Source: Bog-473 sp963828505 (lineage in GTDB: Bacteria > Actinomycetota > Acidimicrobiia > Acidimicrobiales > RAAP-2). From it: a stretch of 64,000 nt of DNA. The position numbers and the translations under genes are program-made. Each line of letters opens with the position of its first letter. The stretch's first letter is position 1. The notes under the pieces are model-generated. The model was not told the origin of the DNA. It searched no databases and saw nothing but the letters and a program-made list of their open reading frames with translations. The stretch covers positions 1 through 64,000 of the forward strand of contig CAWHFM010000002.1 of NCBI GenBank assembly GCA_963828505.1, in the 5' to 3' direction. Positions 50,819 to 58,111 of the stretch are shown here, piece by piece.

Positions 50819-51583
50819 TCAGGCCGGGCGCACGGTCACCCCGTGGGCGGCCATGTACTCCTTGGCCTCGCCGATCGTGAACTCGCGGCGATGGAAGATG
50901 GACGCGGCCAAGACGGCATCGGCTCCCCCGTCCTGAGCTCCGTCGACCAGGTCCTGGAGCCGCCCCACACCCCCCGATGCCACGACGGGAACGTCGACGG
51001 CGTCGACCACGGCGCGCGTCAGGCCGAGGTCGAAGCCGTCCCTCGTCCCGTCGCGGTCCATGGAGGTGAGCAGGATCTCCCCTGCGCCCCCAGCCGCGCA
51101 CGCGGCCGCCCACCTCACGGCGTCGAGCCCCGTGGGCCGGCGCCCCCCGTGGGTGTGCACCTCCCAGCCCGAGCCGTCGGGCCAGGCCCGGGCGTCGATC
51201 GCCACCACCGCGCACTGCGCCCCGAACTCGTCCGCGATCTCGCGTACGAGCGCGGGGCGCTCGACAGCTGCCGTGTTCACCCCCACCTTGTCTGCACCGG
51301 CCCGCAGCAGCCGGCGCGCGTCGTCGGCTTTGCGCACGCCGCCACCCACGGTGAGGGGGATGAACACCTGTTCCGCCGTGCGGGCGACGACCGACACCAT
51401 GGTGTCGCGCCCGTCGGAGGAGGCCGTGATGTCGAGGAAGGTGACCTCGTCCGCCCCCTCGGCGTCGTAGCGCGCCGCCAGCTCGACCGGATCGCCCTCG
51501 TCGGTGAGGTCGACGAAGCGAACACCCTTGACCACCCGCCCCGCATCGACGTCGAGGCACGGGATCACGCGGACGCTGCGCAC
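50819..51583 (-). CDS. hisF: Imidazole glycerol phosphate synthase cyclase subunit
   Basis: 254 residues. RVIPCLDVDAGRVVKGV (catalytic Asp), DEVTFLDITAS, PLTVGGGVR, and DGTRDGFDLGLTR (second catalytic Asp) are HisF signatures. GTG 51583 gives the usual short leader; GTG 51568 with a 4-nt overlap is an alternative. Works with HisH. Confidence 0.96.
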   Translation of the reverse strand: MRSVRVIPCLDVDAGRVVKGVRFVDLTDEGDPVELAARYDAEGADEVTFLDITASSDGRDTMVSVVARTAEQVFIPLTVGGGVRKADDARRLLRAGADKVGVNTAAVERPALVREIADEFGAQCAVVAIDARAWPDGSGWEVHTHGGRRPTGLDAVRWAAACAAGGAGEILLTSMDRDGTRDGFDLGLTRAVVDAVDVPVVASGGVGRLQDLVDGAQDGGADAVLAASIFHRREFTIGEAKEYMAAHGVTVRPA

Positions 51584-52323
51584 GCGGCCAGACCCTCCTC
51601 GACGCTGAAGCGCTTCTCGACCAGGGCCCGTCCGACGATGGCGCCCCGCAACCGGCGGCCGGCCGCCTGCAGGCGCGCCAGCCCGAGGAGATCCCGGGTG
51701 GCCGAGACGCCGCCGGAGGCCACGAGTGGGAGCGCGGTCTGCAGGAGCAATGCCGCCATCCCCTCGGTGTCGGGGCCCGAGAGCATCCCGTCACGCGCCA
51801 CCGGGGTCACGACGACGGCGCCGATCGGCTCGGCCGCCCAGAGCGTGAGGAGCTCGCTCACGGCCAGGCCCGAGCCGGAGAGCCAACCGTGCCCCTGGGC
51901 CTCGGCCACCCCGTCGTCGCGGACCCGGTAGTCGAGCCCGACGGCCACCTGTCCCGGCCAGCGCCGAGCGCAGCGCGCGGCCAGGGCAGGATCCTCGAGG
52001 GCGACCGTGCCCAGAACGACGCGAGCCACGCCCGATGCCAGCAGCTCGGCCGCGTCGTCCTCGGCGCGCACGCCCCCGCCGAACTGGACGTCGACGCCAC
52101 CGTGGCGCGCCAGGCGGAGGATCTCGTTCAGTGCCGATCGCTCGTGTGGGACCCCGGTCCGCGCCCCGTCGAGGTCGACCACGTGCAGCCAGCGGGCGCC
52201 CGCCGTCACGTAGCGCTGCGCCAACTCGACCGGGTCGCCGTAGCGCTGCTCGCGTTCGAAGTCGCCCTGGGTCAGTCGGACGGCCTCCGAGCCGCGAACG
52301 TCGATAGCGGGCAGGAGCTCCAT
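51565..52323 (-). CDS. hisA: 1-(5-phosphoribosyl)-5-[(5-phosphoribosylamino)methylideneamino]imidazole-4-carboxamide isomerase
   Basis: 252 residues from ATG 52323, which shares its A with the hisH stop. LLPAIDVRGSEAVRL, VDLDGARTG, VQFGGGVRAEDD, and the C-terminal VASGGVSATRDL form the HisA barrel. A separate trpF exists nearby, so dual PriA activity is not required. Because of the hisH frameshift, the same open frame continues upstream into the first half of HisH. Confidence 0.95.
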   Translation of the reverse strand: MELLPAIDVRGSEAVRLTQGDFEREQRYGDPVELAQRYVTAGARWLHVVDLDGARTGVPHERSALNEILRLARHGGVDVQFGGGVRAEDDAAELLASGVARVVLGTVALEDPALAARCARRWPGQVAVGLDYRVRDDGVAEAQGHGWLSGSGLAVSELLTLWAAEPIGAVVVTPVARDGMLSGPDTEGMAALLLQTALPLVASGGVSATRDLLGLARLQAAGRRLRGAIVGRALVEKRFSVEEGLAACAASA

Positions 52324-52956
52324 CAGCCGGCCAGCGCCACGAAGTTGGCCAGCAACGAGAGGCCCGTCACACCCGACTTCTCGGGATGGAACTGTGCCCC
52401 CCAGAGGGAGCCTCGTCGGGCCAGCGCCGCCACCGGACCGCCGTAGTCGCAGACCGCCACCGTCTCCGGCCCCACGGGGGGAGCGAAGGAGTGCACGAAA
52501 TAGACCCAGGGCCGCTCGCCCAGGCCGCGCAGGAGCGCCGGCTCCTCCGCGTCGTCGCCGCATGCCGGCGCCGTGAGACGGTTCCACTGCATCTGCGGGT
52601 GCTTCACCCCGGGCGGGAGGGGCCCGACCAGGCCGGGGAACACGCCGAGACCCGCGCGCCGACGGGCTCTCGACCGAACCTTCGTAGAGGAGTTGGAAGC
52701 CGACGCAGACGCCGAAGAAGGGCACGCCGGCCCGGAGGGCCTGGCGGGCCGGCTCCTCGAGGCCCCGCTCGCGCAGCGCGTCGGCGCAGGCCCCGAACGC
52801 CCCGACGCCGGGCAGGACGAGCGCGTCCGCGGCCTCGGCCTCGGCCGGGTCGGTGACGAGGCGCGCCGCCGCGCCGACGTGCTGGAGGGCCTTCTCGGCC
52901 GACCGGAGGTTCCCGATGCCGTAGTCGAGGACGGCGATCCGCGGTCCGCCCGTCAC
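52323..52956 (-). CDS. hisH: Imidazole glycerol phosphate synthase glutaminase subunit (frameshifted by one base)
   Basis: Starts at GTG 52956 (overlap with hisB stop). The first frame reads RIAVLDYGIGNLRSAEKALQ, LPGVGAFGACADAL, and FGVCVGFQLLYEGS with the nucleophile Cys. At 52651–52653 (CCC on plus strand, GGG on the coding strand) one extra base shifts the frame. The other frame carries VFPGLVGPLPPG, HPQMQWN, VYFVHSF (His), and WGAQFHPEKSG (His/Glu), ending at 52323. Dropping one base joins SARG to LGVFPG and gives 211 codons including the stop. As hisH is needed for histidine synthesis, a sequencing error is the simplest reading. Confidence 0.9.
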
Positions 52957-53600
52957 AAACTGCCTTTGGTCGAGGGCACGCCGACCCCCTCGACGCGCAC
53001 CGCGTCGCGCAGGCACCGGGCAATGCCCTTGAAGCTCGCCTCGAGCATGTGGTGGGTGTTCTTGCCCTCGAGCCGGCGCACGTGCAACGTGATGGCGGCC
53101 GCGGTGGCGAAGGCGCGCCAGAACTCCTCTGCCAACTGCGGATCGAAAGGCGGGCTCCCGAGCCCTGGGGTGTCGGGCGCGAAGTCGAGGCCGTAGGCCA
53201 GGTACGGGCGGCCCGAGAGATCGAGCGCAACCTCGATGAGCGCCTCGTCGAGGGGCAGCAGGATGGACGCGAAGCGCCGGATCCCCGCCTTCTCGCCGAG
53301 CGCCTCGGCCAGGCAGCCGCCGAGGACGATGCCGACGTCCTCGACCGTGTGGTGCGCGTCGACGTGCAGGTCGCCACTCGCCTCGATGCGCAGGTCGAAC
53401 GAGCCGTGGCGCCCGAGCTGGCTCAGCATGTGGTCGAAGAAGGGCAGGCCCGTCGTGACGGCGGTGGCCCCGGTGCCATCGAGGTCGAGCTCGATGGCGA
53501 TCGTGGTCTCCTTGGTGGCCCGCTCGGCTCGGGCCAGCCGCGGTGCGAAGACCGAACTGCCGCCACCAGCGCTGCCGACCGGATCGTCGTGTGTGTTCAC
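52953..53600 (-). CDS. hisB: Imidazoleglycerol-phosphate dehydratase
   Basis: 215 residues from GTG 53600. GLPFFDHMLSQLGRHGSFDL, HVDAHHTVEDVGI and EGKNTHHMLEASFKG contain the His/Glu manganese ligands of HisB. Monofunctional (no phosphatase domain). Overlaps hisC upstream and hisH downstream by 4 nt each. Confidence 0.96.
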   Translation of the reverse strand: MNTHDDPVGSAGGGSSVFAPRLARAERATKETTIAIELDLDGTGATAVTTGLPFFDHMLSQLGRHGSFDLRIEASGDLHVDAHHTVEDVGIVLGGCLAEALGEKAGIRRFASILLPLDEALIEVALDLSGRPYLAYGLDFAPDTPGLGSPPFDPQLAEEFWRAFATAAAITLHVRRLEGKNTHHMLEASFKGIARCLRDAVRVEGVGVPSTKGSL

Positions 53601-54691
53601 AGGCTCTCCTTCAACGCGAGCAGGAAGCGGTCGTTCTCCTCGGGCGTTCCCACCGTGACACGCAGGCAGCCGCGCAGACCGTCCCAGTCGGCGCAGTTGC
53701 GGATCAGGACGGAACGCTCCAACAGGGCGCGCCAGACATCGTCGGCCTGGCGCTCCCGGGGCCGGAACAAGATGAAGTTGGCGTCCGAGGGCCACGTGTC
53801 GACGGGCAGATCGGCCAGGGCGGCGGCGAGCCGCCCCCGCTCCTCGGCGATGAGCGCCACCCGCCGCTCCATCTCGGGCATGTGACGCAGCGCCAACAGG
53901 CCGGCCAGCTGCGTCTGGGCCGAGAGGTGGTAGGGCAGCACGACCGCCTCGCAGGCGCGCACGACGTCGGGGTGGGCGATGGCGTATCCCAGCCGGGCGC
54001 CCGCCATGGCCCACGTCTTGGAGAATGTGCGCGTGACCACGAGGCCGGACCGGTCGGCGTCGCTCGGGTGGCCGTCGCGGCCACCCCCTCCCCGCAGCTC
54101 GAGCGCGGACCAGGCGGAGAACTGCCCGTACGCCTCGTCGACGATCACCAGCCCCGGGGCGTACTCGAGCACGACGGCCACGGTCTCGGGCGGCTCGGCC
54201 CGGCCCGTCGGGTTGTTCGGCGAGCACAAGAAGGTGATGTCGGGCAGCTCGGCCTTCAAGAGGCGGCGGGCGGCGTCGGGGTCGATGCGGAAGTCGTCGT
54301 CGCGGGATCCGGCCACCACCGACGTCCCGGTGATGCGCGCGATGTGCGCGTGGAGCGCGTAGGTCGGCTCGAACATCGCCGCCCGCCGGCCGGGGCCGCC
54401 GAACGCGAGCAGGAGGGACTGGAGCACCTCGTTGGAGCCGTTGGCACAGAAGATCTCGTCGGGGTCGACGCCGTGCAGCTCGGCGACCGCTCGGCGCAGC
54501 CCCGTGGCGCGACGATCCGGGTAGCGGTGGAACGAGACGTCCCCCAGGGCATGGAGCAGTTCCTCGCGCCAGGCGTCGGGCGGAGCGAACGGGGACTCGT
54601 TCGTGTTGAGGCGGACCTCAGCCTCGACCTGGGGCGAGTGGTAGCCCTCGCTCAGCTGCAGGTCCGGGCGCACGGGGGGTACGCGGCTCAC
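53597..54691 (-). CDS. hisC: Histidinol-phosphate aminotransferase
   Basis: 364 residues from GTG 54691. Class I/II aminotransferase: LNTNESPFAPP, RYPDRRATGLRRAVAEL, CANGSNEVLQ, SPNNPTGR, VDEAYGQFS and the PLP lysine in TRTFSKTWAMAG. Transaminates imidazole acetol phosphate. Overlaps hisD and hisB by 4 nt. Confidence 0.96.
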   Translation of the reverse strand: MSRVPPVRPDLQLSEGYHSPQVEAEVRLNTNESPFAPPDAWREELLHALGDVSFHRYPDRRATGLRRAVAELHGVDPDEIFCANGSNEVLQSLLLAFGGPGRRAAMFEPTYALHAHIARITGTSVVAGSRDDDFRIDPDAARRLLKAELPDITFLCSPNNPTGRAEPPETVAVVLEYAPGLVIVDEAYGQFSAWSALELRGGGGRDGHPSDADRSGLVVTRTFSKTWAMAGARLGYAIAHPDVVRACEAVVLPYHLSAQTQLAGLLALRHMPEMERRVALIAEERGRLAAALADLPVDTWPSDANFILFRPRERQADDVWRALLERSVLIRNCADWDGLRGCLRVTVGTPEENDRFLLALKESL

Positions 54692-56061
54692 CGATCCGAC
54701 TCCGGCTGCTCCTGTTCCGACGCCTGCTCCTGTTCCGACTCCTGCTCCTGCGCCTGCTCCAGCGCGGCCAGCCTGATGCTGACGGAGTCCGCGTGGCCCG
54801 GCAGGCCCTCGGTCCGCGCCAGCGTGACAGCGTGGGGACCGAGCGCGCGCAACGCGCCGGGCGTCACCCGCACGGCGTGCACGTGGGTGCGGAAGTCGTC
54901 GGCGCGCAATGCCGAGGCGAAGCGTGCCGTGCGGTTCGTCGGCAGCACGTGGTTGGGCCCGGCCACGTAGTCGCCCATGCTGGCGGGCGACCAGGGGCCG
55001 AGGAACACCGCGCCGGCGTGGCGGACCTGCTCGAGCAGTGCGGCGCCCAGGGCGTCGTCGACCATCAGCTCCAGGTGCTCGGGAGCGACGGTGTTGGCCA
55101 CCGCCATGGCCTCGCCGGGGCCGTCGACCAGGCAGGCGACGCCGGACGAGGCGAGGGTGGACTCGAGGTCGGCCCGCCGGGGCGACGACGCCACGAGGCG
55201 GTCGACCTCGGCGTCGACCTCTTTGAGCACCGTGTCGTCCCACGTCACCAGCCAGGCCAGGCCGTCGGGCCCGTGCTCGGCCTGCACCACCAGGTCCGCC
55301 GCGGCGAAAGCGGGCGGCGTGCCCGGCCCGGCCACGACGACGATCTCGGACGGCCCGGCGAAGGCGGAGGCCACCCCGACCAAGCCGGCGACCTGGCGCT
55401 TGGCCTCGGCCACGTAGGCGTTGCCCGGACCGGCGACGACGTCGACCGCCGGCACGCTCTCGGTGCCGTAAGCCAGCGCGGCCACCGCTTGGGCCCCGCC
55501 GATCCGGTAGACCTCGTCGACGCCAGCGACGGCGGCGGCGGCCAGCGTGGCGTCGTCGACCGCGCCGCCGGCGTCCGGCGAGGGGGGCACGCAGAGAGCG
55601 ATGCTGCCCACGCCGGCCACCTTGGCCGGGGCGGCACACATGAGGACGGTCGAGGGGTATCTAGCCCGGCCGCCGGGCGCGTAGATCCCGGCCCGGGCCA
55701 CCGGCCGGGTCAGGTGGGAGACGGTGACCCCTCCGTCGACATGATCACCCGGCGGCACGCCCTCGTCGGCGTGGTAGGCCACGATCCGCGCGAAGGCCGT
55801 CCGCAGCGCGTCGAGCAGCGCACCGTCCACCCTCTGCTGCGCCTGCTCGACCTCCTCGGGCGGGACCCGCAGCCCGCCGGAGACGTCCACCCCGTCGAAG
55901 CGGGCGGTGCAGCGGATGACGGCGGCATCCCCGCCGACACGAACCTCGTCCAGGATGGCCGCCACCGCATCGCGGACGTCCGCGCCGGGTGCGCCGGGGC
56001 GCGGCAGCACCTCGTCATAGGGCGGTGCGGTGCCGCGGAGGTCGACGACGCGGAGCGACAT
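54688..56061 (-). CDS. hisD: Histidinol dehydrogenase
   Basis: 457 residues from ATG 56061. YAPGGRARYPSTVLM, GVDEVYRIGGAQAVAALAYG, DVVAGPGNAYVAEAKR, the zinc-ligand region in AEHGPDG, and a closing domain define HisD. The C-terminus is extended by a low-complexity Glu/Gln/Ser tail (EQAQEQESEQEQ...), encoded by a repetitive TCCTGTTCCGAC-like sequence. First gene of the his cluster; hisG and hisE are not present in the window. Confidence 0.96.
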   Translation of the reverse strand: MSLRVVDLRGTAPPYDEVLPRPGAPGADVRDAVAAILDEVRVGGDAAVIRCTARFDGVDVSGGLRVPPEEVEQAQQRVDGALLDALRTAFARIVAYHADEGVPPGDHVDGGVTVSHLTRPVARAGIYAPGGRARYPSTVLMCAAPAKVAGVGSIALCVPPSPDAGGAVDDATLAAAAVAGVDEVYRIGGAQAVAALAYGTESVPAVDVVAGPGNAYVAEAKRQVAGLVGVASAFAGPSEIVVVAGPGTPPAFAAADLVVQAEHGPDGLAWLVTWDDTVLKEVDAEVDRLVASSPRRADLESTLASSGVACLVDGPGEAMAVANTVAPEHLELMVDDALGAALLEQVRHAGAVFLGPWSPASMGDYVAGPNHVLPTNRTARFASALRADDFRTHVHAVRVTPGALRALGPHAVTLARTEGLPGHADSVSIRLAALEQAQEQESEQEQASEQEQPESDR

Positions 56062-56143
56062 GAGGTCACAAGGCTACCGGTGGGGCTGGGCGCCTCCGGT
56101 GCCCGTGGATCGGTCGCCGTCGGCGATCGGCCATCATCGTGGC

Positions 56144-56326
56144 ATGTCGACCGCTGCCGAGATCTCGTCCCTTACGTCCTCCCTCGAGGAGCTCCACAAC
56201 CGGGTGCGCGGCCTGGCCGACAGTTCACTGGCGCAGGGCGACGAGGACACGGCGCACGAACTGATCGCGGTCGAACGCTCGCTGGCGGGCGCTCTGCGGC
56301 GCCTGCGACGGTTTGCTCAGGCGTAG
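56144..56326 (+). CDS. Small conserved-looking hypothetical protein
   Basis: 60 residues from ATG 56144. Helical: ISSLTSSLEELHNRVRGLAD then HELIAVERSLAGALRRLRRF. It lies divergent from hisD, with 82 nt between starts. No family identified; possibly a small DNA-associated or regulatory helix pair. Confidence 0.55.
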   Translation: MSTAAEISSLTSSLEELHNRVRGLADSSLAQGDEDTAHELIAVERSLAGALRRLRRFAQA

Positions 56327-56381
56327 GCGTAGGCGGGCGACGACTCGGGGTCCAGGGCCGGGATGTGCTCCAGGGTCCAGC

Positions 56382-56420
56382 GTCGGGATCGGGATCGGCA
56401 TCGGGTCGGGATCGGGGCGG
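56382..56420. repeat. Low-complexity TCGGGA-type repeat
   Basis: Imperfect iterations of TCGGGA/TCGGCA between the small gene and the PIN-domain gene, noncoding in appearance. Confidence 0.6.
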
Positions 56421-56454
56421 TCGGCTCAGCCCGGCCGGCCCCGGACCGTCGAGG

Positions 56455-56853
56455 TCAGACGGCGTAGAGGACGAGCTCGTGCCCGAGCATGGTGGCCGCC
56501 GCCCGCAGCACCGGCTGGCGCTGCGACACCACCGCGCAGTTGCGCCGCTCCGCCAGCTCCACCACGGCCACCGCGGCCAGGTCCGAGGTGTCGCAGCGGG
56601 CGGCGATCTCGCCGGCTCTCCGGGCGGTCTCGCCGCTGAAGGGTTCGACCTCGGTCCCGGCCAGCAGCTCCGAGACGCGGTCGCTCCGCCCCTCGGTGCG
56701 GTACCCCTCGGCGACCGCCACCGCCGGGATGAACGGCACGATGCCGTTGGAGAGGGCGGCGCGATGCAAGGACCACATCACTCGGTCTCCACGCGCCGCG
56801 GCGTGCAGGGCGCCCAAGCCGTAGACGAGCCCTTCGCGCCGGCCCGCACTCAC
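56455..56853 (-). CDS. PIN-domain protein, VapC-like toxin with degenerate active site
   Basis: 132 residues from GTG 56853 (overlap with the antitoxin gene). The overall pattern (GALHAAARGDR at the N-terminus, VPFIPAVAVAE, TARRAGEIAARCDTSDLAAVAVVELA, NCAVVSQRQPVLRAAA) matches a common actinobacterial PIN/VapC group. However, the expected N-terminal Asp (usually LDAGAL) is Gly in YGLGAL, the second Asp of the SDxxDA motif is Ala, and the TSD near the C-terminus is VSQ. Loss of most acidic ligands suggests little or no RNase activity. Retained with its partner, so it may have a regulatory role. Confidence 0.75.
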   Translation of the reverse strand: MSAGRREGLVYGLGALHAAARGDRVMWSLHRAALSNGIVPFIPAVAVAEGYRTEGRSDRVSELLAGTEVEPFSGETARRAGEIAARCDTSDLAAVAVVELAERRNCAVVSQRQPVLRAAATMLGHELVLYAV

Positions 56854-57116
56854 CGGCGGCGGACGCGGGAGGCGACGCCCGAGACGCCCGACCGCAGCCG
56901 GGCCAGCAGGGCCTCACCGGCCGCCAGCTCCTCGGCGCTCAGCGAGCCGGTTTCGCCTTCCCAGGCCGCCACCCCCCGTAGGCCCTGACGGACCCGTAGC
57001 TGTTTCTCGGCCGCGCTCGACAGCCAGGCGCTGAAAGAAACGCCGTCCTGGCGTGCCGCCTCCTCGACCGAAGCCGCCACCTGGTCGTCCAGGGACACCG
57101 AGCGCTTGGTCACCAT
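56850..57116 (-). CDS. Ribbon-helix-helix-like antitoxin
   Basis: 88 residues from ATG 57116. RSVSLDDQVAASVEEAARQDGVSFSAWLSSAAEK is the ribbon-helix-helix pattern of VapB/CopG-type antitoxins. The C-terminal half (TGSLSAEELAAGEALLARL) would wrap the PIN partner. Overlaps the PIN gene by 4 nt, a standard antitoxin–toxin order. Likely autoregulates from the upstream region. Confidence 0.8.
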   Translation of the reverse strand: MVTKRSVSLDDQVAASVEEAARQDGVSFSAWLSSAAEKQLRVRQGLRGVAAWEGETGSLSAEELAAGEALLARLRSGVSGVASRVRRR

Positions 57117-57245
57117 CGCCCTCCGATGGTAGCACCTCGAGTACTACTCCGAGGCGTCACACTTGCTGGACCAGGAGGCGCACGAGTCCGGTGGGAGTCG
57201 ACGAAAAGGGCGACTCGACACGAGGAGAAATCGGCCCCGAACGCA

Positions 57246-57273
57246 CCAATGCCGGCCCGAAGGCCGGCATTGG
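57246..57273. terminator. Perfect 12-bp hairpin with CGAA loop
   Basis: CCAATGCCGGCC and GGCCGGCATTGG flank a CGAA tetraloop. It lies 141 nt beyond the corrected nth stop in the minus direction and could terminate nth transcription; there is no U-run. Confidence 0.6.
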
Positions 57274-57311
57274 GCGAGTCGGCCAGGAGGCGGATCCCGG
57301 CTCTGACTCTT

Positions 57312-57341
57312 TTGGAACCAGGTGGCGGGAACCGGTTCCAA
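57312..57341. promoter_or_regulatory. Inverted repeat, possible operator
   Basis: TTGGAACC (57312–57319) and GGTTCCAA (57334–57341) are perfect inverted arms; the right arm is part of the palindrome GGAACCGGTTCC (57328–57339). Upstream of the antitoxin gene by about 200 nt. Confidence 0.4.
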
Positions 57342-57413
57342 TCGAAATGTTAACGCTTCAGATCTCGAATTTCATCGCGCAACCCCACATTTGCGAAAAA
57401 AACCGAAATCCGC

Positions 57414-58080
57414 CTAAGGAGCCGTTGGACAGAAGTCTGCCATTGAACACCGGTTGCACTCGGGTTTTCGGGCGAGACACACGGATCGACCGTGCAAGAT
57501 CATCCGCAAACTGAAGACTCCGCGCTCGGCCGGCCGGGACCAGCGTGTTCAGGCGAAACTCTACTTTCACTGCGTCCTCCTGCTCTGCGGCCGTCATGCC
57601 CTCGGTCAGGCCGAGACGCCGGCTCACGCGAAGGACATGAGTATCGACCGGAAGCCCCGGGAGCCCGAAAGCGACGCTGCGCTCGACGTTGCCGGTCTTG
57701 CGCCCCACTCCTGGGATCGTCACCAGGTCCTCGAGCGCCGTCGGCACCTCGCCCCCGAAGCGATCCATCAACGCCGACGCCATGCCGATCAGGCTCTTGG
57801 TCTTGGAGCGGAAGAACCCGGTGGTACGGATGATCTCCTCGACGTCCTCGGGGTTCGCCGCGGCCAGTGCGGCCGGATCCGGGTAGGCCGCGAACAACAC
57901 CGGTGTGACCAGATTGACCCGAGCGTCAGTCGTCTGCGCCGACAGGATGGTGGCGGCCAGGAGCTCGAAGGGGTTCCGATGGTCCAGCGCGCACAGCTCC
58001 TCCGCGGTGCCTGGATACAGCTCGGCCAGCCGCTCGAGCGCCAACCGGGCGCGCCCCTTCGGACTGCGCGGCCTCGCCAT
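57414..58080 (-). CDS. nth: Endonuclease III (frameshifted by one base before the Fe–S motif)
   Basis: From ATG 58080 (ATG 58110 also possible). Frame 1 contains PFELLAATILSAQTTD (catalytic-Lys helix region), TTGFFRSKTKSL, LVTIPGVGRKTGNV and PVDTHVLRVSRRL with the catalytic Asp. After NTLVP the frame loses homology. Skipping one base near 57534 gives PPAERGVFSLRMILHG and then CLARKPECNRCSMADFC, the C-x6-C-x2-C-x5-C [4Fe–4S] ligand set, with a stop at 57414–57416. Uncorrected, the protein runs on to 57358 with no cysteine motif. Repairs oxidised pyrimidines. Confidence 0.88.
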
Positions 58081-58111
58081 CGGGTCAACGTAGCGGGTTA
58101 CCTTGGCCATC

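Larger units (their letters stand above)
57117..57413. other. Intergenic region with strong hairpin and inverted repeat
   Basis: About 300 nt between the antitoxin start and the corrected end of nth. It holds the hairpin at 57246–57273 and the inverted repeat at 57312–57341; otherwise no gene is visible. AT content rises near 57340–57420. Confidence 0.5.

Noticed and set aside
51565..53016. An apparent 483-residue HisH–HisA fusion
   Set aside because: The fusion is an artefact of the one-base shift in hisH; the second half of HisH is present intact in the other frame with its own stop overlapping the hisA start.
54793..56988. 731-residue plus-strand frame opposite hisD
   Set aside because: Antisense shadow; hisD motifs are complete on the minus strand. 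Only the small gene at 56144 in this area looks genuine.
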